From Bog-473 sp036268485 (GTDB lineage Bacteria > Actinomycetota > Acidimicrobiia > Acidimicrobiales > RAAP-2): a stretch of DNA of 64,000 nucleotides. The notes under the pieces were generated by a model. The model was not told where the DNA came from. It did not search any database and saw only the letters and a list, made by a program, of their open reading frames with translations. Both the position numbers and the translations under genes were made by a program. Location of the stretch: the NCBI GenBank assembly GCA_036268485.1, contig DATAUC010000109.1, forward strand, positions 62,001-126,000, given 5' to 3'. Below, piece after piece: positions 48,951 to 56,380 of the stretch. Every line of letters begins with the position of its first letter. The stretch's first letter is position 1.

Positions 48951-50243
48951 TTAGCCGGCCGCGGAAGTCCCTGGTATGTCGGTTCCGCAGTAAGGCTTCG
49001 CTGACACCGCTTTGAACCCCGTCTTCTCGGCCTGCATGACCCAGGTGCACTGCTTGGGCAGATCGTGTCCGAATATGGTCGAGTAGTTGATGTTGCCGGG
49101 TAGGAGACCGTTGTCGTTGTAAGACTTCAGTCCTCGGAGGTCCTTGATGACCGCCGCTCGGGTCGGATTTTTTCCGGCCAACAGAAGCCCCTTAATCATC
49201 AGGTCAGCTCCCGCCCAGGCTTCATACTGTCCGAAACTCGGGAACTGGGACTTGCTGAAATGGGCGTACTTCTCCATGGCCGCCTGCATCTGCTTGGTTC
49301 CGGCATTGGGCAACGACCAGGGACGGAAAAGGGACATGAAGTACGAGCCCTGCAGCGTGGACCACGCCGGCGACTTGATCACGCCGGGGTCGTACCCGGT
49401 GGCATAGAGCGTCGCCTTGAGCTTTACGCCCGCCTGTTGGAGCGCTTCGGCCAGCGCGTAGTTCGAGTTGGCATCCATCGCCGGCACCATGGCGTTGACC
49501 CCGGCTTGCTTGGCCGCTAGAGCAGTCGGGCCGAATGACACGCCGCCGAACGGCACCGAGGTATCAAGGACTCCGACCTTTCCGCCGGCATGGGTGAACG
49601 ATTGAGCGGTCTGCTTGGTCGCTCGAGCCGAAGCCGGAGAAATCCCGTACCCATACGCGCCGAGCACTGTGCCACCGTGCTGCTTGAGGAAGTTGCCAAT
49701 CTGGGTATTGACCGGGTACTTCGGATTTTCGCTCCCCTCATCAGAGGCAAACATATTGGTAAACGGCAACGTGCCCCACTCTGGACCATCGTCATAGCTT
49801 CCCGTCACCGGTACGCCGAGTTCATTGGGGTACTTGTCGGCCAAGAAGAACAACGGACTCTGCGAGACAATGCCGAAGGCCTTCGAGTCAGCGTCCTGCA
49901 CCGCAGTCGCAATGTTTGACGGGTTGGTCTGATCGTCAATCACCAGGCCCACGAGCTTGTGCCCGTTGATTCCACCTTCCGAATTTTGCATCGCGATCCG
50001 GGCATTGAATCCGGCAGGCGAATCGGCATTTTGAGCGGCCCCGGCTCCTGAAAGGTCGGTGACGTAGGCGATTGTGATGGGCGACGCGGCTGCGGATGCC
50101 GGAGTCGGTGCACCTTCTATGACGGCGAGAGGCACCGCTACGACGGCGGCGGCCACGGTGGCGACCAGAATTCGACTTGACCGAACCCCACTGAAGCGCC
50201 GGCGGCCCCCTCTTGCGCCGATGATGGACGTTGCTGGTTGCAC
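48951..50243 (-). CDS. Branched-chain-type ABC transporter substrate-binding protein
   Basis: 430 residues. An N-terminal signal peptide (RILVATVAAAVVAVPLAVIE, cleavage near TPASA) leads to a type I periplasmic-binding fold: ITIAYVTDLSGAGAAQNADS, GGINGHKLVGLVIDDQTNPS and ATGYDPGVIKSPAWSTLQGS. Exported and membrane-held in a Gram-positive-type envelope. Start GTG at 50241-50243 has GGAGG eight bases upstream; the TTG at 50268 is less likely. It is the last gene of the importer operon. Such LivK relatives bind amino acids, urea or aromatic and hydrophobic acids. Confidence 0.9.
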   Translation of the reverse strand: MQPATSIIGARGGRRRFSGVRSSRILVATVAAAVVAVPLAVIEGAPTPASAAASPITIAYVTDLSGAGAAQNADSPAGFNARIAMQNSEGGINGHKLVGLVIDDQTNPSNIATAVQDADSKAFGIVSQSPLFFLADKYPNELGVPVTGSYDDGPEWGTLPFTNMFASDEGSENPKYPVNTQIGNFLKQHGGTVLGAYGYGISPASARATKQTAQSFTHAGGKVGVLDTSVPFGGVSFGPTALAAKQAGVNAMVPAMDANSNYALAEALQQAGVKLKATLYATGYDPGVIKSPAWSTLQGSYFMSLFRPWSLPNAGTKQMQAAMEKYAHFSKSQFPSFGQYEAWAGADLMIKGLLLAGKNPTRAAVIKDLRGLKSYNDNGLLPGNINYSTIFGHDLPKQCTWVMQAEKTGFKAVSAKPYCGTDIPGTSAAG

Positions 50244-50342
50244 GTCGACAACCTCCCTCCCCGGATCCAACCCCAGATCCAGATGTCGTTGTGTAAATCG
50301 ATCTTCCCCATGTGAGAATGACTATTCCGCTTTAGGGGAGCG

Positions 50343-50371
50343 TCGTTACTGTACCGATCGTTACTGTACCG
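50343..50371. repeat. 15-bp tandem repeat spanning the LivF-like stop
   Basis: TCGTTACTGTACCG occurs at 50343-50356 and again at 50358-50371, a 15-bp period. It contains the TAA stop of the ATPase gene (50361-50363) and a second TAA in the other copy. TGTACCGATCGTTACT (50350-50365) resembles the operator motif TGTACCGACCGGTTAGTC. It lies upstream of the binding-protein gene. Confidence 0.6.
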
Positions 50372-51110
50372 CGTCGGGCACGGGAGTGGCGGACGCATTT
50401 TCAGCTTCGCCCAGGTATCGGTTGATGACCTCCTGCCCGGCTTCAGCGGCGGGTCCTGACCACCCCATCTCCCCTCTGGTGAGGATCACGCAGTGATCTG
50501 CCATCGCCAGGGCTCGGTGTACGTACTGCTCGCTCAGGACGATGGTGATGCCGGCCTGCCTTGCTGCGTCAAGACCTTCGAAGACCGACTCGGTAATGAG
50601 CGGCGCCAATCCGAGCGACAGCTCGTCGGCGATGATCAACTGGGGCGACACCGCCAGGGCGCGGGCCAAGGCCAGCATCTGCTGCTCGCCGCCAGACAGG
50701 CTCCCGGCACGCTGCGTCCGGCGTGACCCGAGAACGGGGAAGCGTTCAATGGCCCGCTCAATGGCAGCCGGACGATCCCGTCGTTGTTCTTGACCGACAG
50801 CCATGCGAAGGTTGTCGATAACCGACAGGCCCGGGAAAATTCCCCTCCCTTCGGGTACATAGGCCAACCCGAGGGACCGCATGCGGTGCGGCGAGAACCC
50901 CGTGACATCCTGGCCCTGAAACATCACTGTCCCGCTACTGGGAGACACCAGACCAGAGACGGAGCGGGCAAACGTGCTCTTGCCCGCTCCGTTTGCACCG
51001 AGGAGCGCCAGCACGGTGCCGGGTGCCACTGAGAGTGAGACGCCGAAGAGCGCCTGAGACGACCCGTAGTGGACGTCGAGATCACGCACTTCCAACATCG
51101 GCTCGGTCAT
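50361..51110 (-). CDS. ABC transporter ATPase, LivF-like
   Basis: 249 residues. Walker A LLGANGAGKSTFARSVSG, Q-loop GLAYVPEGRGIFPGLS, signature LSGGEQQMLALARAL, Walker B PQLIIADELSLGLAP and H-loop TIVLSEQYVHRALAMAD. One of the two ATPases of a branched-chain-type importer. ATG overlaps the LivG-like stop as ATGA. The C-terminus runs into the tandem repeat. Confidence 0.93.
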   Translation of the reverse strand: MTEPMLEVRDLDVHYGSSQALFGVSLSVAPGTVLALLGANGAGKSTFARSVSGLVSPSSGTVMFQGQDVTGFSPHRMRSLGLAYVPEGRGIFPGLSVIDNLRMAVGQEQRRDRPAAIERAIERFPVLGSRRTQRAGSLSGGEQQMLALARALAVSPQLIIADELSLGLAPLITESVFEGLDAARQAGITIVLSEQYVHRALAMADHCVILTRGEMGWSGPAAEAGQEVINRYLGEAENASATPVPDAVQ

Positions 51111-51943
51111 GTCGCGCCCACCGGTCCTGGGGCAGCATGCGAGAGACCCTCAGCGTCACCCAGGTAGGCCGACCGCACCACAGGGTCATTGCGGATCTCG
51201 TCCGGCGTGCCGGTGGCGATGCATTCCCCGAAATCGAGCACGATCACGGCGTCCGAGAGCGCCAACACTGCGGCGACGTCGTGTTCGACGATCAGCATTG
51301 AGATGGGATCCTCGGCATTGTCGACGATAGATCGGAACAGCGCGAGCAAGCTCCGAGACGCCTTCATGTCCAGACCGGAGAGGGGTTCGTCGAGGAGAAG
51401 CACCTTGGGATCGGCCGCCAACGCCTTACCCATTTCGACCAGCCGGAGAATACCCAACGGCAACGCTGCCACCGGCGCCTTGGCCACTCTGGTCAAATTC
51501 AGCTGTTCGAGCAACCCGTCGACTCGCTCGTTCTCCGCCTTGGAGGGAGGCAGGAGAGCGCGCGGGTCGAACATGTCACGCCACATCCGGTGCGGCGCAA
51601 CGCGTGCCCGGTGGGCCACAACGAGGTGTTCACGTACGGTCAGACCCAAAAAGAGTTCTGGTTGTTGGAAGGTGCGGGCGAGACCGAGCTTGGCCCGAGC
51701 CCGTGCCGACGCGCCGGTCACCTCTTTCCCGTGCAGCCAGACGTTCCCGTCGTTGGGCCGCACCAGGCCAGAGAGCACCCCAAGCAGCGTTGACTTGCCG
51801 GCGCCGTTAGGCCCGACGAGTCCGACCACCGTGCCCGGTGGCACCTCAACGGAGACATTCGAGAGCGCGGTCAGCCCGCCGAAGCGCACGGTGATACCGG
51901 TGGCTGACAGCGCTGGCGCCGTCTCCGGAGAGGTGAGGGTCAT
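51107..51943 (-). CDS. ABC transporter ATPase, LivG-like
   Basis: 278 residues. Walker A VGPNGAGKSTLLGVLSG, the LivG-type insertion containing LARTFQQPELFLGLTVREHL, LPLGILRLVEMGKALAADPK in the signature region (a degenerate LSGG, as usual in LivG), Walker B VLLLDEPLSGLD and LIVEHDVAAVLALSD. Start ATG at 51941-51943 overlaps the permease stop as ATGA; a longer open frame extends into the permease gene and is not used. Partner of the LivF-like ATPase. Confidence 0.93.
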   Translation of the reverse strand: MTLTSPETAPALSATGITVRFGGLTALSNVSVEVPPGTVVGLVGPNGAGKSTLLGVLSGLVRPNDGNVWLHGKEVTGASARARAKLGLARTFQQPELFLGLTVREHLVVAHRARVAPHRMWRDMFDPRALLPPSKAENERVDGLLEQLNLTRVAKAPVAALPLGILRLVEMGKALAADPKVLLLDEPLSGLDMKASRSLLALFRSIVDNAEDPISMLIVEHDVAAVLALSDAVIVLDFGECIATGTPDEIRNDPVVRSAYLGDAEGLSHAAPGPVGAT

Positions 51944-53934
51944 TTCACTTGCTCCGTCACCGCCAGCGCCGATGGGCCATGGTTCGACGAATTCGGAGTG
52001 AGTCGCAGGGCAAGTTGACGTACCCGTCGTACGTTCTCGGCCAGCACGCCCTCCGGATACTTGGCAGCCGAGACGGCACCAAGTCCGAACAGCACTGGGA
52101 GCACATTGGGGATCCACGTCGCCGTCGAGAAGTAGTACTGCGCCAGTGCGGCCGGAAACACGAAGGTCATACCGCCGATCAGTGCGGCAGCGTTCGATCG
52201 GACACCAATGGTGACGAACACGGCGAGCCAAATGACGCCCAGGAAGGTAGCGAATTCGGAAGGCTGAATGTTGGTTTGGGACAGTCCGAGTAGACCACCC
52301 CCAATGGCGGCGATGAATGCGGCCAGAGCCCCCGCCATGACCTTCATCTGCACCACGCTGATGCCCGACGTCCGCGCTCCATTCTCGCTCCAACGCGCCG
52401 CATTGAGGGCGAGACCTGTCGTTGAGCGGCGGAAGTTCACAATGAAGAGGGAGATCACAACGAAGACCGCCAGGCAGAGATAGGTGAAGGCCAGGTTCGA
52501 GGAGGCGAAAGTCGGCCGATTCAATGTGATGCCGAGACCTTGGTTCACAAAGACCGGCAAGGTGAAGATCAGATTCTCCATCAAAAGGCCGAAGGTGAGC
52601 GTGACGAGCGCGACGTAGAGATCACCCAATCTGATACTGAGGAAACCGACCAGCGCACCCAGCGCAGCCGCCACGAGACCGCCGACAAGGATGGCGGGTA
52701 GCACGGGCCAACCCCAATGGGTGGTGATCCAGTAGGCCGTCAGTGCACCCACCCCGGCGAATGTGATCTGGCACAACCAGAGCATTCCCCCTTCGCCGGT
52801 AACAACGGTCCAGGACAAGAAGATGATGGCGTAGGCAAAGGCCTGAGAGAAGAGTCCGACCCAGTATCCCTGCACGATCGTCGGGAGCAAGCCGGCGACT
52901 GCAATCAGGAGTACGGGGCCGGCGTACTTTCCGACCAGCCCCAGTTGAGACTCTTGGATCAGGCTGGTGGTGGAGCCAGCCAGGCGACTTTCTCCCTGCG
53001 GTGCGATGGCCCGGTCCAGGGCACCGCCCCAACTCTCGAAGTCCCCGACCCGTCCACCACGGATCAGATTGATGATCAGGAAAAGCGCCACCACGATGAA
53101 GGGCACCGCGTCCACCATCTCCGCCGTCCAATGGCTCGATGGAGGTAGGTAGCCCTGCAACAAGGAGATGCCGACCCCCATCAGCAGACCGACGATCACC
53201 GCCACCGGCAGGTTCCGCAGCTTGGCCGCCAACACCGCGGCGAACGAGGACGCCATCAGGACCACGGTGAATTGCGTCGGGTCCAAGCCGATCTCCGGGG
53301 CGGCCAGGACTCCGGCCAGACCGGCAAAGAAGGTGCTCACCGCCCACACGCCGATGGAAATGGCAGTGGGACTTGAACCCGAAAGATCGGTCATGGCCGG
53401 TGAATCGACCATGGCCCGGACCTTTAGACCGACTTCGGTATACCGAAGTACTAGCGCCCCGATCACCACGGTGGCCAGCACGCAGGCGTAGACGATGACC
53501 TGGTCCAGCGTGACCGGCACCCCGAAGGGATGAAAGACGCTGACCGGCTGCGGGGCCAGTCCCGGCGCTTGCGGAATGGCCTGATTGCCAAAGATAAGGG
53601 TGGCCAGGGAGGGGATGGCCACCAGCAGACCGATGGTGGCCACCACCTTGATCAATGGTGAAGCCAGGCGCAGATGACGGAACAACAACCCGTAGAGGAG
53701 GACGCCAATGGCAGGCGCCATCACCACGATGGATAACACAGCTGACGGCACGATCCCCCACCCCTGTTGGGTGTGGAGGAAGTAGTAGAAGCGCGCTACG
53801 AAGAAGGCGACGGCGCCGAACGAGAAGTTCAAGATGCCAGACGAGGTGTACGTGACCACGAGGCCGGCCGACGCGATGGCGTAGATGCCACCAGTCGCCA
53901 AACCAGCGATCACGAACTGGAAGAACTCCAGCAT
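51940..53934 (-). CDS. Fused LivH-LivM permease of the ABC importer
   Basis: 664 residues. The first ~300 are LivH-like (FFQFVIAGLATGGIYAIASA, YTSSGILNFSFGAVAFF, then LRYTEVGLKVRAMVDSPAMT, the EAA-like loop) and from about 340 LivM-like (AFAYAIIFLSWTVVTGEGGM, LWLCQITFAGVGALTAYW, FRRSTTGLALNAARWSENGA). Usually two genes, here a single chain with roughly 16-18 membrane helices. First gene of the four-gene operon. A perfect 14-bp palindrome of motif 2 lies 44 bases upstream. Confidence 0.92.
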   Translation of the reverse strand: MLEFFQFVIAGLATGGIYAIASAGLVVTYTSSGILNFSFGAVAFFVARFYYFLHTQQGWGIVPSAVLSIVVMAPAIGVLLYGLLFRHLRLASPLIKVVATIGLLVAIPSLATLIFGNQAIPQAPGLAPQPVSVFHPFGVPVTLDQVIVYACVLATVVIGALVLRYTEVGLKVRAMVDSPAMTDLSGSSPTAISIGVWAVSTFFAGLAGVLAAPEIGLDPTQFTVVLMASSFAAVLAAKLRNLPVAVIVGLLMGVGISLLQGYLPPSSHWTAEMVDAVPFIVVALFLIINLIRGGRVGDFESWGGALDRAIAPQGESRLAGSTTSLIQESQLGLVGKYAGPVLLIAVAGLLPTIVQGYWVGLFSQAFAYAIIFLSWTVVTGEGGMLWLCQITFAGVGALTAYWITTHWGWPVLPAILVGGLVAAALGALVGFLSIRLGDLYVALVTLTFGLLMENLIFTLPVFVNQGLGITLNRPTFASSNLAFTYLCLAVFVVISLFIVNFRRSTTGLALNAARWSENGARTSGISVVQMKVMAGALAAFIAAIGGGLLGLSQTNIQPSEFATFLGVIWLAVFVTIGVRSNAAALIGGMTFVFPAALAQYYFSTATWIPNVLPVLFGLGAVSAAKYPEGVLAENVRRVRQLALRLTPNSSNHGPSALAVTEQVK

Positions 53935-53977
53935 GCTTCCGGCACACCCCCCACTGCCGGTCAGCTACCGGCAATTC

Positions 53978-53991
53978 TGACGTCGACGTCA
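53978..53991. promoter_or_regulatory. Motif-2 palindrome upstream of the ABC importer
   Basis: TGACGTCGACGTCA is fully self-complementary, followed by ATGCAGATA. It is 44 bases before the permease start in the 125-base gap with the crotonase stop. It is the most symmetric form of the motif shared with 44594, 56283 and 56353. Confidence 0.65.
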
Positions 53992-54059
53992 ATGCAGATA
54001 CTAGTGAGAGGGCTGGGCTCTACGCAGAGCACCTCTCAGGCAGCCAGGTCCGTTCCAAA

Positions 54060-54968
54060 TCAGTCGTCGGCGCGCACCTTGTTCTTCACGGCCGGCACAA
54101 TCGGTGGCGCCTCACGCCAGTTCGGGATGCCCGAGTCTTCTTTGGCTATCGGGTAGTGGTCATCATTGACCCAGGCCCAATGCGCGTGGTTGAGCTCGTG
54201 CAGCGTGAAGCAGGCATTGAGGGCGTTGTAGAAGCCCATATTGTCGACGCTTTGGTTCACTGACTCCTTGATCAACAGGGCAGACATGGTGGGGAGCTGA
54301 GCAATGCGGCGAGCGAACTCCACCGTGCGGTCGCTCAGCTCGTCGGTCGGGAAGACCTTGCTGACCATGCCCAGACGATGAGCCTCGTCAGCGTCCACCG
54401 AGTCGCCGGTCAGCAGGAGTTCCTTGGCCCGTCGTGGGCCGAACTCCCACGGGTGGGCAAAGTACTCGACCCCGCACATGCCGAGACGGGTCCCCACAAC
54501 GTCGGCGAATCGCGTGTCTTCGGCGGCCACAATGAGGTCGCATGCCCACAGGAGCATCAGGCCGGCTGCATAGACGTCACCGTGGGCCTGTCCGATGGTG
54601 ATCTTGCGAAGGTTGCGCCAACGCCTGGTGTTCTCAAAGAAGTAGTGCCACTCCTGCAGCATGAGTGCCTCGGCGCCCTTGCGGGTGCCGCCGTTGATCT
54701 GCCGGGTCGGGTGTTGACCCGGGCCCGGGCGGCTCTCCTCCATCGACACCTTGGAGCCGAGATCGTGTCCGGACGAAAACATTGGTCCCGTGCCACCCAG
54801 GATGACGACCCGAACATTGTCGTCGGCTTCGGCCGCAAGGAAGGCTTCATGAAGCTCCACCAACAGCCCCCGGTTCTGCGCATTACGTGAATCGGGTCGA
54901 TTGAGCAGGATGCGGACGATCGTGCCCTCGTCGAGCGATTCGTACTGCAAGAACTTGTATTCAGGCAC
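54060..54968 (-). CDS. Crotonase-family protein
   Basis: 302 residues. LLNRPDSRNAQNRGLLVELH, GTGPMFSSGHDLGSKVSMEE (oxyanion strand), YAAGLMLLWACDLIVAAEDT and RFADVVGTRLGMCGVEYFAH. The two usual catalytic Glu are again not at their positions, and an extra ~40-residue insert lies near 80-115. GTG at 54966-54968 has AGGAGG five bases upstream. It is likely a divergent hydratase, isomerase or hydrolase of acyl-CoA metabolism. Located before the ABC operon on the same strand, 126 bases away. Confidence 0.85.
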   Translation of the reverse strand: MPEYKFLQYESLDEGTIVRILLNRPDSRNAQNRGLLVELHEAFLAAEADDNVRVVILGGTGPMFSSGHDLGSKVSMEESRPGPGQHPTRQINGGTRKGAEALMLQEWHYFFENTRRWRNLRKITIGQAHGDVYAAGLMLLWACDLIVAAEDTRFADVVGTRLGMCGVEYFAHPWEFGPRRAKELLLTGDSVDADEAHRLGMVSKVFPTDELSDRTVEFARRIAQLPTMSALLIKESVNQSVDNMGFYNALNACFTLHELNHAHWAWVNDDHYPIAKEDSGIPNWREAPPIVPAVKNKVRADD

Positions 54969-55058
54969 AGCAACCTCCTGATGGAAATGAACAGGGAATC
55001 GGCTTGGTGACCCTAGTGTGCGGCCCCCGATACTGCATGAGATCGAAGTACCGTCGAG

Positions 55059-56261
55059 CTACGACGATGCGCCGACTGAGGCGTCAACGCGCATGATGTG
55101 AGACAGGTTGCCGCCCATGATCTTCTGCACGTCCTCATCGGCCAAACCGGCTGGAAGGTGCTCGAGGTAGCTACATGGCTCGGCCAGTCCCTCTGGGTGG
55201 GGATAGTCCGACCCGAAGAGCACATGGTCGGGTCCGACGGTGGCGATGAGTCGGTCCAGATTGTCCTCATGGAACGGGCTGATGTACACGTTCGTCTTGA
55301 ACTGCTCCACCGGATCTCCATCGAAGGCCTGCGGCATCTTCCTGTGGATGTCCGCCAGGTGCTCGACGAATGGGGCGACCCAGTCGCCGCCGCTTTCAAT
55401 GGAAGCCACCCGAAGGTCGGGGAACCGAGAGAACACACCGTGGCAGGTCAAAGCGGTCATCGTGTCTTCCATCGGGCGCTTGCCGATGCTCATCATCCGG
55501 AACGCGTCGAGCTTGAAGGGCAGGTACTCATTCGGCCCTGTCCAGTCACCCTGGTAGCGGGAATAGCCGCTGTCGGAGGCATGCATGGAGACGAGAATGT
55601 CGGCATCGACGACGGCCTGCCAGAAGGGGTCGAACTCGGGAAAACCGAATGACCTCGAACCCCGATGACCAGGCACGGGCGCCGGACGGATAAGGACGGT
55701 TTTGGCGCCCCGCGCCACGACCCACTCCAGTTCCTCAATGGCTTTCTCCACAATGGGCAGAGTGATGACCGGAGTGGCGAAGATGCGGCCTTCGTAGTTG
55801 AAGGTCCACTGCTCGTACATCCACTCATTCAGAGCATGGATGGCCGCGTGCGTCAGCTCGGGCTCATCCCGCATGCGCTCTTCCAGGAGGCTGGCCAGAG
55901 TCGGGAACATCAATGCTCGATCCACCCCCAGTTCGTCCATCAACTCGAGACGAGGAGCTGGTTCGCTAAATCCCGGCAGGGCCCGCATGGGCTTGCCGAT
56001 GAGCTCCCGATACGACTTGCCTTCCGGATTGCCGTTGCGGAAATACTCTTCTTGAGCACCAGGCTGAGCGACCACTTCGAAGGTCGGATTCGGGATGTAG
56101 TCGCTGACCGTGCCGCGGATCATGATCTTCGTTCGGCCGTGGAGTTCGACGTAGTCGATGGCGCCCTTGAACCGGTCAGGAAGGTGCCGGGTGAAGGATT
56201 CCTTCGTCTCGTACATGTGGTTGTCCGCATCGAAGACCGGAAAATCGCAGCGTCGTGACAT
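55059..56261 (-). CDS. Amidohydrolase-2 family protein
   Basis: 400 residues. First motif FPVFDADNHMYETKESF (DxNH replacing HxH), ILVSMHASDSGYSRY, VASIESGGDWVAPF and LFGSDYPHPEGLAEP (distal Asp/His). Same group as the genes at 37189 and 61233. Start ATG at 56259-56261. It diverges from the DUF35-thiolase fusion, and two motif-2 copies lie between them, so they are likely co-regulated. Confidence 0.87.
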   Translation of the reverse strand: MSRRCDFPVFDADNHMYETKESFTRHLPDRFKGAIDYVELHGRTKIMIRGTVSDYIPNPTFEVVAQPGAQEEYFRNGNPEGKSYRELIGKPMRALPGFSEPAPRLELMDELGVDRALMFPTLASLLEERMRDEPELTHAAIHALNEWMYEQWTFNYEGRIFATPVITLPIVEKAIEELEWVVARGAKTVLIRPAPVPGHRGSRSFGFPEFDPFWQAVVDADILVSMHASDSGYSRYQGDWTGPNEYLPFKLDAFRMMSIGKRPMEDTMTALTCHGVFSRFPDLRVASIESGGDWVAPFVEHLADIHRKMPQAFDGDPVEQFKTNVYISPFHEDNLDRLIATVGPDHVLFGSDYPHPEGLAEPCSYLEHLPAGLADEDVQKIMGGNLSHIMRVDASVGASS

Positions 56262-56282
56262 CGGTTTGAGGCTAGTATTTTT

Positions 56283-56366
56283 TTGACGGCGACGTCAATA
56301 TCACAATCAACGCTCACGGACTCCCGGTGCCCTACGATGAAGCCAGTGTTCGATTGCGACGTCAAT
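56283..56366. promoter_or_regulatory. Two motif-2 copies in the amidohydrolase/DUF35-thiolase promoter
   Basis: TTGACGGCGACGTCAA (56283-56298, then TATC) and ATTGCGACGTCAAT (56353-56366, then ATCA). Both keep CGACGTCAATATC in the same orientation, 70 bases apart. Each site faces one gene: the first 22 bases from the amidohydrolase ATG, the second 15 from the fusion ATG. Confidence 0.65.
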
Positions 56367-56380
56367 ATCAATACTGACTG

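Noticed and set aside
52622..53992. 456-codon minus-strand frame overlapping the fused permease
   Set aside because: Same strand but different frame; it lacks membrane helices while the LivHM frame is full-length.
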